Shown here piece by piece: positions 1-5,006 of a stretch of 5,127 nucleotides of DNA. Origin of the DNA: Spirochaetia bacterium (GTDB lineage Bacteria; Spirochaetota; Spirochaetia; Treponematales; Breznakiellaceae); NCBI GenBank assembly GCA_025997755.1, contig BNVA01000131.1, positions 1-5,127 of the forward strand, read 5' to 3'. Within the stretch, counting starts at the first letter, position 1; every line of letters starts with the position of its first letter. The position numbers were made by a program, and so were the translations under genes. Below the pieces are notes generated by a model. That model was given only the letters and a program-made list of their open reading frames with translations, had not been told where the DNA came from and made no database searches.

Positions 1-1041
1 AAACAAAGCCTGCGACGCAACGATTAAAAATCTTACTTTGACCGGGAGTAACAATTTGTCAAAAACTTTAAAATTTTCTCCGTCATAATACCACACAGCA
101 GTTCCGAATACTCCCGCATATTTATTGCCGTAACCGCCGGTACCTGAAAATCCGGGCAGTTCTCCGCTTTCACGCATTGTATTAAAAAGAATTTCCGGCA
201 TAACTTTTTGCGCGGAACCGGTTTTCGTTATGCGGTATATCTCTCCGCCGGCAATATCGTAAAATAAGACATTATCGTTATCATCATAAAAAACATTCCA
301 TGGAATTATGCCGCCGACCCGCTCATTAAAATCACAGGATAAAAGCAGGCTGGGAGATGATCCGTTTTCTACTTTGTATATATCTCCCCTGCGTGTTGAG
401 TAAATAAAATTATCAAAATCTTTTAAGCATAGAGCCGCAATGGAAAAATTATTTGTGTTATTTGAATAGTCTTCCCTAAAACTTTTTGATAAAAGCTCAG
501 TCCGAAAGGTGTCATAACTGTAAAGCTCCACATGATCGCTCATCGTTCTGGAAAAAGTGAGTATCCCGTCTTTACACATCATTGAACCGATTTGATAGAA
601 GGTATGAGGCTGATCCTTTGAATCCACCGTGTAGCTGATTGAAAAAATTTCGCCTAATAAATTGCCGTTTCTGTCGTATTTTTCAATAACATCACGCACG
701 GTTAAATAAGCATCGAATGCTGTATCCGCGCAATAAACGTAAAGGTTTCCATCATCATCTGCCGTGCAATCAATAAAATGCCGGTTGTGTACGGTTTTGT
801 CTATTTCGATCTTGTAGTTTATATTTCCGCTGCTTGTAATTGATAAAAGACGGTAAGAACCGGAATCAATGATATACAAATTACCATCTTTTTCATATTT
901 TGCAAGGCTTGGCGAATCAATAGTGGTTGTCTTTTGAAAAACCGGCCGCCTAAACAAATCAAAATGCACCACACAAAATACGGCACAAAAAACAATAATC
1001 AATATGCCGAAAATAATGACAAGGATTTTATTTTTTTCCAT
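1..1041 (-). CDS. Membrane-anchored protein with beta-propeller-like extracytoplasmic domain (C-terminus outside window)
   Basis: The minus-strand frame is open for 347 codons from ATG at 1041-1039 to the window edge, with no stop, so only the N-terminal part is visible. Residues 1-5 (MEKNK) are followed by one hydrophobic segment at about 6-26, fitting an uncleaved signal anchor; there is no lipobox. The rest is rich in short beta-strand/turn motifs typical of NHL/YWTD-like propeller blades, such as DGNLYIIDSG (52-61), DGNLYVYCAD (97-106), EKYDRNGNLLG (120-130), GDIYKVENG (219-227) and GGEIYRITKTG (265-275). The last visible residues (about 336-347) turn hydrophobic again after LLLPVKVR, which may begin a second membrane segment leading to a cytoplasmic domain. 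I infer a sensor-type protein, but the output domain is not visible and I do not recognise the family. The frame has a TAG upstream and no alternative ATG, GTG or TTG before it, so the start is firm. It lacks a Shine-Dalgarno site and is divergent from thiN. Confidence 0.8.
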   Translation of the reverse strand, partial: MEKNKILVIIFGILIIVFCAVFCVVHFDLFRRPVFQKTTTIDSPSLAKYEKDGNLYIIDSGSYRLLSITSSGNINYKIEIDKTVHNRHFIDCTADDDGNLYVYCADTAFDAYLTVRDVIEKYDRNGNLLGEIFSISYTVDSKDQPHTFYQIGSMMCKDGILTFSRTMSDHVELYSYDTFRTELLSKSFREDYSNNTNNFSIAALCLKDFDNFIYSTRRGDIYKVENGSSPSLLLSCDFNERVGGIIPWNVFYDDNDNVLFYDIAGGEIYRITKTGSAQKVMPEILFNTMRESGELPGFSGTGGYGNKYAGVFGTAVWYYDGENFKVFDKLLLPVKVRFLIVASQALF

Positions 1042-1054
1042 AGAATTTAGTACT

Positions 1055-1086
1055 AATATATTCGCATAACAGGGTGTCTTTGTAAA
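1055..1086 (-). promoter_or_regulatory. Weak promoter candidate for the minus-strand gene
   Basis: Read on the minus strand, TTTACA (1086-1081) and TATATT (1060-1055) resemble -35 and -10 boxes, but the 20-bp spacer is too long for a good sigma-70 promoter. If the -10 is used, transcription would start near 1048, giving an untranslated leader of only about 7 nt without a Shine-Dalgarno site. Confidence 0.3.
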
Positions 1087-1102
1087 GGTATTGGGCTATA
1101 CT
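1074..1102 (+). promoter_or_regulatory. Probable thiN promoter giving a leaderless transcript
   Basis: TATACT at 1097-1102 matches the -10 consensus at 5 of 6 bases. The hexamer 17 bp upstream (GTGTCT, 1074-1079) matches TTGACA at only 3 of 6. The expected transcription start, about 7 nt past the -10, coincides with the A of the thiN ATG at 1110. There is no purine-rich ribosome site before the ATG, which agrees with a leaderless mRNA. No thiamine-riboswitch-like leader fits in the 68-bp gap. Confidence 0.45.
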
Positions 1103-1109
1103 TGTCTGC

Positions 1110-1748
1110 ATGACGGGTATTGCGTTTATAGGCGGAGAAGGTCCCGGTGTTATGCGTTGTAAGGAGCTTGCCGGGGGTGCAGACCTTATAGCGGCAGCGG
1201 ATTCCGGGCTTTTGCTTGCCGAGAGAGCCTGTATTACGCCTGATTGGATCGTGGGCGATATGGATTCGTTGGACGAACAGGGCGGCATTTCGCTGCTGGA
1301 CAAGTACCCCAAAGATCGGGTGCTGATATACCCTTGTGATAAAGATTTAACTGATACCGAAATCGCCCTAAACCTCTTGTGGGAAAAGGGTTGTGATAAA
1401 ACAATTATAGCAGGCGGAGGAGGGGGGCGTATCGATCATATTTTTGCCCTGCGTTCTCTTTTTGAGAGGGAACGCACTCCGGATCTCTGGGTAACAGCCG
1501 GAGAAGCCGTATATAAACTGGACGCTAAGGTGAATTGTAAAAAAGAATTTTTTACGGAAAAAAATACCGTTGTTTCCGTGTATCCGGTAGGCGCAAGCCC
1601 TTGCAAGGCGGAAAGTTACGGATTAAAATGGTCTTTGAATGGTATTGCTTGGACTATGGGCGCTGCCGGTATCAGCAACATCGCATTGGAGGAGAGGTGG
1701 ACGATAAATGTAGTGTCCGGCAGCTTTCTAATTGTGGTGAATTTTTAA
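1110..1748 (+). CDS. thiN: Thiamine diphosphokinase (thiamine pyrophosphokinase)
   Basis: This cytoplasmic enzyme transfers pyrophosphate from ATP to thiamine, giving thiamine diphosphate and AMP (EC 2.7.6.2), the last step of thiamine salvage. The 212-residue length is normal for the family. The N-terminal catalytic domain shows the expected order of motifs: GGEGPG near the start (8-13), AADSG (29-33), PDWIVGDMDSL (44-54) with the acidic metal-binding residues, DKDLTDTE (77-84) with the conserved D-x-x-x-T-D-x-E pattern, and a glycine run followed by RIDH (102-110). The C-terminal thiamine-binding domain includes GLKWSL (171-176), the conserved SN pair at 189-190 and a closing beta strand around SGSFLIVV. 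ATG at 1110 is chosen because the protein begins directly at the first beta strand, as in homologues. It has no visible Shine-Dalgarno site. It appears monocistronic: the next gene is 88 bp away with its own promoter. No other thiamine gene is in view, which suggests dependence on imported thiamine or biosynthesis genes elsewhere. Confidence 0.95.
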   Translation: MTGIAFIGGEGPGVMRCKELAGGADLIAAADSGLLLAERACITPDWIVGDMDSLDEQGGISLLDKYPKDRVLIYPCDKDLTDTEIALNLLWEKGCDKTIIAGGGGGRIDHIFALRSLFERERTPDLWVTAGEAVYKLDAKVNCKKEFFTEKNTVVSVYPVGASPCKAESYGLKWSLNGIAWTMGAAGISNIALEERWTINVVSGSFLIVVNF

Positions 1749-1768
1749 CGAATTTTGCTCATGCGTTA

Positions 1769-1785
1769 GTTTATTTTAAATAAAC
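1769..1785. repeat. Perfect AT-rich palindrome (8-bp arms)
   Basis: GTTTATTT and AAATAAAC flank a single T, forming a perfect inverted repeat in the gap after thiN. It has no GC-rich stem and no T tract, so it is a poor intrinsic terminator. It lies just upstream of the putative promoter at 1795-1823, so an operator or protein-binding site is possible. Chance is also plausible in AT-rich DNA. Confidence 0.4.
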
Positions 1786-1794
1786 ACCATAAAC

Positions 1795-1823
1795 TTGCCG
1801 AAAATTATATGTATAGGTATATT
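1795..1823 (+). promoter_or_regulatory. Sigma-70-like promoter for the barrel/GLUG lipoprotein operon
   Basis: TTGCCG (1795-1800, 4 of 6 to TTGACA) and TATATT (1818-1823, 5 of 6 to TATAAT) are separated by the ideal 17 bp. The expected start near 1828-1831 falls inside or just before the ribosome binding site, so the leader would be very short. It would drive the genes from 1837 to 4941. Confidence 0.5.
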
Positions 1824-1826
1824 GTC

Positions 1827-1833
1827 AGGAGGG
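1827..1833 (+). promoter_or_regulatory. Ribosome binding site that sets the GTG start at 1837
   Basis: AGGAGGG is the best Shine-Dalgarno match in the window and lies 3-4 nt before GTG 1837. It selects this start over the in-frame TTG at 1795, which lies in the putative -35 box and would add 14 residues before the signal peptide. The spacing is somewhat short. Confidence 0.75.
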
Positions 1834-1836
1834 AGC

Positions 1837-2397
1837 GTGAAAAAAGTAGCAATAATCGTCCTTATCTTAACCGCAACGGCTGGAGTGGTGAGTGCACAGG
1901 ATACATTTTCAGTTGGGATAGGAGTGGAAGCAAACGGGTATAGCAGCAACGAGTTATTCGGAATAGCTCCTGTTTTAGCTTTTGATTACAGGTTTAATGA
2001 GATGTGGGCAGTAGGAGCCAGAGCACTGTATGCGTTAGACATCGGAGCTAAGAGTATAGGAGATACCACTGCATTAGAGTTGAATATAACCGGCCGCTGG
2101 TATTTTTTACGCTGGAAGAGCCTTGTTGATTATTACTTTATGTGGCAAAACAGGCTCCATTTCTTTATTCAGGCGGATGTTGGTTTGTCCATAACGAATT
2201 ATGCGGCTACACCAAACATTTCGGGTACCGCGCCGAATCTTGGCGGCGAATTGGGGATTCGTATTATGTTTGATAAAATTTATGTTGAACCTTACGGAAG
2301 GTTTTCCGTTCAACTTGCGGAAAAGTATATGGGTCAAACATGGGGCGCCGGAGTCCTTGTTGGTTATACATTTCATTCCGGTAGAGGTGGTTACTGA
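1837..2397 (+). CDS. Small 8-stranded outer-membrane beta-barrel protein
   Basis: The 186-residue product begins VKKVAIIVLIL, a short basic n-region and hydrophobic core ending in VVSA-Q, a standard signal peptidase I site (cleavage predicted after residue 20). The mature part, about 166 residues, alternates polar and hydrophobic residues in about eight amphipathic strands: roughly 24-34, 41-53, 56-69, 78-91, 106-122, 135-145, 147-160 and 168-179. Many aromatic residues sit at strand ends (DYRF, GRWYF, GYTF). This is the size and pattern of OmpA/OmpX/OmpW-type 8-stranded barrels, so an outer-membrane location is inferred. The last strand ends GVLVGYTF and is followed by a short SGRGGY tail, so there is no canonical C-terminal aromatic residue exactly at the end, although Y186 is terminal. 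The stop codon overlaps the ATG of the next lipoprotein gene by one base (TGATG), implying coupled translation. The specific function is unknown; an outer-membrane anchor or partner for the two lipoproteins is a guess from operon position. Confidence 0.8.
   Translation: MKKVAIIVLILTATAGVVSAQDTFSVGIGVEANGYSSNELFGIAPVLAFDYRFNEMWAVGARALYALDIGAKSIGDTTALELNITGRWYFLRWKSLVDYYFMWQNRLHFFIQADVGLSITNYAATPNISGTAPNLGGELGIRIMFDKIYVEPYGRFSVQLAEKYMGQTWGAGVLVGYTFHSGRGGY
2383..2390 (+). promoter_or_regulatory. Ribosome binding site inside the barrel gene for the first GLUG lipoprotein
   Basis: AGAGGTGG lies 6 nt before ATG 2397, within the last codons of the barrel gene. Together with the TGATG stop/start overlap it indicates translational coupling and supports the chosen start. 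Confidence 0.65.
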
Positions 2398-3551
2398 TGA
2401 GATTTAAATTTTTGCCGCTTATTGCCGTAACGGCGTTTTTACTCACTTGTACAAATGGTTTTATGGATGAATCACTTTCAAGAATAAACGGTGGTGAAGG
2501 CGGCGGCGGGCAGTCAGGCAGCGGAAGGGATATTCCCAGCTTGGGGCTTTTCTACATAAACAGCGATGATGATATGAGGGTTAAAATTCAGCGTATCAGC
2601 AGCGATTCCCGATATACAGGAAAGAAGCTTCACTTTGTTTTGGGCTGCGACATTAACTTTTCAGGTTCTCCTTTAGTTGATTATGATTTCACAGACCCTG
2701 AAGCAGAGGAACCTACAACCGATCTTTTTAAATTTGAACATGAATTCTATGGAGCAGGGCATACTATTAACACAGATACAACTATTTTTGCAGCGGCTAA
2801 TAACGCTCTTTTTGATGGTATAATAGTAAACGCAAACATCGGCAGTCATCCGTCAGCTCCGCACGAGGAAGAAGGGGAAGAAGAACCCGAAGAAACTGTG
2901 GACCCAGGTGACCTCGGCGGTTCATATTTGAAGAATGTGGGAGCTTTAGTAGGACATGCGACCGGAACAAAATTTAGCAGGATAGCTGTTACAGGTTCCA
3001 TAAATTTTGCCTTAGCTTCAGATGCGGGTAGTGATGTTTCTATAGGCGGCATTGTCGGCAATACAGGAGGCACTATAGAGCTTTCTTACTTTGTAGGCGA
3101 AATAAAAATTGATGGCGATGCCAATGTAGGCGGTATTTCAGGTAAGTCATCGGGTACAATAGAAAAATGCTATACAAACGGAAAGATCGCGGCTTCGGGA
3201 ACGGTAGGCGGTATTTCGGGAGACGGCGGCACTATTAATAACTCCGTTTCGGCAATGGCTTCGGTAACCGGAAACCGTGTTCTGGGTTCAGGTAGTCCCG
3301 GCAGCACCGCTTATGCTTTTGCTTCTATGAAAGGGACAGGGGTTGGTACTGACGGTGCTGATAAAACCGCAGAAGATCTGACTGGGCAGAGTTTTTGGGA
3401 AAGCCTTAGTTTTGGAACTTTTTATGATCCTGAAGATACTGCGCAAAAAGATAATTATGACTGGGTAATGAAACTGTTCCCCGTTCTAAAAGATTATCCT
3501 GAGCCCGGATTTACAGGTCTTGCAGATGATGATTCTGATGATTCTGAATAA
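2397..3551 (+). CDS. GLUG-repeat lipoprotein (first of two tandem paralogues)
   Basis: The 384-residue protein has a type II signal peptide with lipobox LLTC, the lipidated Cys being residue 18. T at -1 is atypical for E. coli but tolerated in spirochaetes. A Gly/Ser-rich tether follows (about 31-44). Next come FYINSDDDM (52-60) and VLGCDINFSG (81-90), the usual opening of GLUG proteins (Y-I-x-S/T-x-x-D-L, then L-x-x-D-I), and GAGHTI (119-124). Four consecutive GLUG-type units start at residues 181 (VGALVG), 216 (IGGIVG), 244 (VGGISG) and 270 (VGGISG), each followed by a G-T-I-x-x-S/C-Y-type strand; a repeated beta-hairpin or beta-helix-like fold is inferred. The end has the common W-x-M-x-x-x-x-P-V-L pattern (356-365) and an acidic tail, DDDSDDSE. 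An acidic insertion at 157-168 is missing from the downstream paralogue. GLUG domains occur in bacterial adhesins and secreted surface proteins, so an envelope or surface role is likely; inner versus outer leaflet cannot be decided here. The ligand is unknown. Confidence 0.85.
   Translation: MRFKFLPLIAVTAFLLTCTNGFMDESLSRINGGEGGGGQSGSGRDIPSLGLFYINSDDDMRVKIQRISSDSRYTGKKLHFVLGCDINFSGSPLVDYDFTDPEAEEPTTDLFKFEHEFYGAGHTINTDTTIFAAANNALFDGIIVNANIGSHPSAPHEEEGEEEPEETVDPGDLGGSYLKNVGALVGHATGTKFSRIAVTGSINFALASDAGSDVSIGGIVGNTGGTIELSYFVGEIKIDGDANVGGISGKSSGTIEKCYTNGKIAASGTVGGISGDGGTINNSVSAMASVTGNRVLGSGSPGSTAYAFASMKGTGVGTDGADKTAEDLTGQSFWESLSFGTFYDPEDTAQKDNYDWVMKLFPVLKDYPEPGFTGLADDDSDDSE
2937..3272 (+). repeat. 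GLUG-unit coding repeats
   Basis: Four protein-level repeats occupy this stretch, with units starting at 2937, 3042, 3126 and 3204. The last two are close at DNA level too: GTAGGCGGTATTTC at 3126 and 3204 is identical, and the next three bases differ at one position (AGG versus GGG). That gives a 78-bp (26-codon) offset. This suggests relatively recent unit duplication or selection on the VGGISG codons. The upstream units are more diverged and of different length (35 and 28 codons). Confidence 0.65.
3528..3545 (+). repeat. Two exact tandem copies of GATGATTCT
   Basis: Two exact 9-bp copies encode Asp-Asp-Ser twice in the acidic C-terminal tail of the first GLUG lipoprotein. The unit length is a multiple of three, so copy-number change would alter tail length without a frameshift. 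Confidence 0.7.
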
Positions 3552-3561
3552 ATAAAATTTT

Positions 3562-4941
3562 ATGAAACTAACAGCTGGTCTATTTTACGCAATTGTTTTC
3601 GCCATTATTTTTTCTGGTTGTACTAATAAGCTAATCAACGGCGAAGATGAAAAGGTTGTTTCCACAAATACTCCGTTTCCCGTTGATCTGCCGGCTAGTC
3701 ATATTTATTACATAAACACTGCGGAAGACCTTGAATTTAAGATCGATAGAATTTTAAACGCCAAAAATGAAGACGGCGGGACAAACACTGCGCTGGATCC
3801 AGCCGCTGTGTTTTTCTTAGGTAACGATATTGAGTACACGGGCGGGCCTCTTCTTCATTTTGAACATACTCCCGAAAAAGCGCCGCGGGCGGTAAGCTAT
3901 TTGGAGTTTAAAAACAGACTTAACGGTAACGGACGGACTATTACAATCAACGGAGGTCCGTTATTTGCCGTTTCAACAGGGGCGGCTTTTGACGCGCTAA
4001 ACGTTGTTGTAAATATGAATAAATTCCCTAAAGACCATCCTCTGGACATCCTTGATGAGGCTACAAGCTACCGTCTGCGTAACGCTGGCGCTCTTGTCGG
4101 CAGCGCGTCGTCTACAACCTTTACAAATGTTTCTGCCAGAGGGTCTATAGATTTGAGTGTGGGTCCTGCTTATACCCGGAATACCGAGACAAATGTCGGC
4201 GGCATAGCCGGAATTGCCGATAATTCCGGTACGACTTCCGCGACATTTGATAAATGCGGCAGCAGCGTGAAAATACAGGTTAAAAATTCTATTGACGACG
4301 GGCTTGTAATTGTCGGGGGCATCGTAGGAGCTAATAGCGGTACTTTGAAAAATTCTTACTATGCAAGTGACAATGTTATAAAAGCTACCGGTAAAAAAGA
4401 TGTTTATATAGGCGGCATTGCAGGCTTACAGAATAGTAGCTTATATGATTTTTATAACTGCTATGTGAACGGCAGAATAGATGCTTCCATTGATGGAAGC
4501 GGAAATGTTTATGCCGGAGGCCTTGTAGGTACCGGTTCGGTTGGAAATATTCACTCTTGTTTATCTGCCCTTACCGATATAGCCACTATAGGCGGAGATT
4601 TTATCAGGCGTATAGGAAATTTAACTACATCATCATCATCCACGGATAACTACGGATATTCAAATATGCAGAAGAAAGGCGCAACCTTTACATGGGACGG
4701 CGGTTCGGATAGCAGCTTAGACGGTAAAGATGTCTCTTGGCAGCCTGCACCAATTGATAATAAAGTTGGTTTTACCAGCATTAACTTCTATAATGCAGAC
4801 CTTGCAGTAAAAGCCGGTGTGTTAAATACACTTAATTGGGGCTTTGTAGGCGTGGCAGGTTCTGATTCTGTCTGGGATATGTCGCAAAGCTATCTTCCAA
4901 TCATCGGCGGACACTCCATCCCCAGCTTTACACGCTATTAA
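3562..4941 (+). CDS. GLUG-repeat lipoprotein (second of two tandem paralogues)
   Basis: The 459-residue protein has a type II signal peptide with lipobox FSGC and lipidated Cys at residue 20. Phe at -3 is unusual for E. coli but acceptable in spirochaetes. The mature start CTN matches the upstream paralogue. The N-terminal module aligns with it: YYINTAEDLEFKIDRI (49-64) against FYINSDDDMRVKIQRI, FFLGNDIEYTGGPL (84-97) against FVLGCDINFSGSPL, and GNGRTITI (122-129) against GAGHTINT. Five GLUG-type units start at residues 175 (AGALVG), 212 (VGGIAG), 251 (VGGIVG), 283 (IGGIAG) and 318 (AGGLVG), one more than in the neighbour. The C-terminus has the W-D-M-x-x-x-Y-L-P-I pattern (438-447), but the protein ends without an acidic tail. 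The gene starts 10 bp after the previous stop, with only A/T-rich sequence and no Shine-Dalgarno site in the gap, so reinitiation after the upstream gene is likely. The start is fixed by the signal peptide. A secreted lipid-anchored envelope protein, perhaps an adhesin or matrix component, is inferred; no ligand is known. Confidence 0.85.
   Translation: MKLTAGLFYAIVFAIIFSGCTNKLINGEDEKVVSTNTPFPVDLPASHIYYINTAEDLEFKIDRILNAKNEDGGTNTALDPAAVFFLGNDIEYTGGPLLHFEHTPEKAPRAVSYLEFKNRLNGNGRTITINGGPLFAVSTGAAFDALNVVVNMNKFPKDHPLDILDEATSYRLRNAGALVGSASSTTFTNVSARGSIDLSVGPAYTRNTETNVGGIAGIADNSGTTSATFDKCGSSVKIQVKNSIDDGLVIVGGIVGANSGTLKNSYYASDNVIKATGKKDVYIGGIAGLQNSSLYDFYNCYVNGRIDASIDGSGNVYAGGLVGTGSVGNIHSCLSALTDIATIGGDFIRRIGNLTTSSSSTDNYGYSNMQKKGATFTWDGGSDSSLDGKDVSWQPAPIDNKVGFTSINFYNADLAVKAGVLNTLNWGFVGVAGSDSVWDMSQSYLPIIGGHSIPSFTRY
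4483..4500. repeat. Perfect hairpin-forming inverted repeat inside the second GLUG gene
   Basis: GCTTCCAT and ATGGAAGC are separated by TG, giving a perfect 8-bp stem within codons for DASIDGSG. It is in coding sequence with no T tract. It could form a small mRNA hairpin, but no function can be assigned. Confidence 0.4.
4628..4639 (+). repeat. (CAT)4 trinucleotide run
   Basis: Four CAT units encode part of a Ser run (TSSSST) between the last GLUG unit and the C-terminal region of the second lipoprotein. It is in-frame and short, and probably a flexible linker. Confidence 0.5.
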
Positions 4942-4956
4942 CCCATTTTCAGGTAG

Positions 4957-4986
4957 ATGACTTACCCCTATAAATTTTGTTATATT
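4957..4986 (+). promoter_or_regulatory. ygfA: Extended -10 promoter for the folate cyclo-ligase gene
   Basis: TATATT (4981-4986) is preceded by TGT (4978-4980), making a TGnTATATT extended -10 box. ATGACT (4957-4962) is a 4-of-6 -35 match at an 18-bp spacing. The predicted start near 4993 leaves a leader of about 14 nt. The -10 sits in the loop of the inverted repeat at 4964-5000, so a protein binding the repeat would cover the promoter. Confidence 0.55.
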
Positions 4987-5000
4987 AAATTTAAAGGGGT
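4964..5000. promoter_or_regulatory. 14-bp-arm inverted repeat around the -10 box (candidate operator)
   Basis: ACCCCTATAAATTT (4964-4977) and AAATTTAAAGGGGT (4987-5000) pair at 13 of 14 positions around a 9-nt centre. The right arm contains the ribosome binding site of the next gene. A hairpin in RNA reading through from the lipoprotein operon could block that site or weakly terminate. Transcripts from the local promoter would begin inside the right arm and could not form the stem. There is no T tract after the stem, so an intrinsic terminator is not well supported; an operator for a dimeric repressor fits better. This choice is inference. Confidence 0.6.
4993..4999 (+). promoter_or_regulatory. 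Ribosome binding site within the inverted-repeat arm
   Basis: AAAGGGG lies 7 nt before ATG 5007 and is a fair Shine-Dalgarno match. It is fully contained in the right arm of the inverted repeat, so its accessibility depends on which promoter made the transcript. Confidence 0.6.
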
Positions 5001-5006
5001 TGTTAA

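Noticed and set aside
1042..1109. TPP riboswitch upstream of thiN
   Set aside because: Only 68 bp separate the divergent genes, the conserved CUGAGA-type element is absent, and the predicted transcript has no leader.
1028..1312. Minus-strand reading frame of 94 codons
   Set aside because: It lies antisense to the start of thiN, overlaps the well-supported minus-strand gene in another frame, is Ser/Pro-rich low-complexity sequence and has no ribosome site; a shadow of thiN.
1795..1836. TTG at 1795 as start of the barrel gene
   Set aside because: It would put 14 extra residues before the signal peptide and has no ribosome site, while GTG 1837 has AGGAGGG directly upstream and starts with a normal VKK signal sequence.
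2107..2376. Minus-strand reading frame antisense to the barrel gene
   Set aside because: Fully inside a gene with signal peptide and barrel strands; no recognisable domain or ribosome site.
4628..4639. (CAT)4 as a phase-variation switch
   Set aside because: A trinucleotide repeat inside a reading frame cannot shift frame, and four units are too few to be notably unstable.
4964..5005. Inverted repeat as a Rho-independent terminator
   Set aside because: The stem is mostly A/T in its inner part and is followed by TGTTAAATG rather than a T tract on the plus strand; the minus-strand side also lacks one. Weak termination is not excluded.
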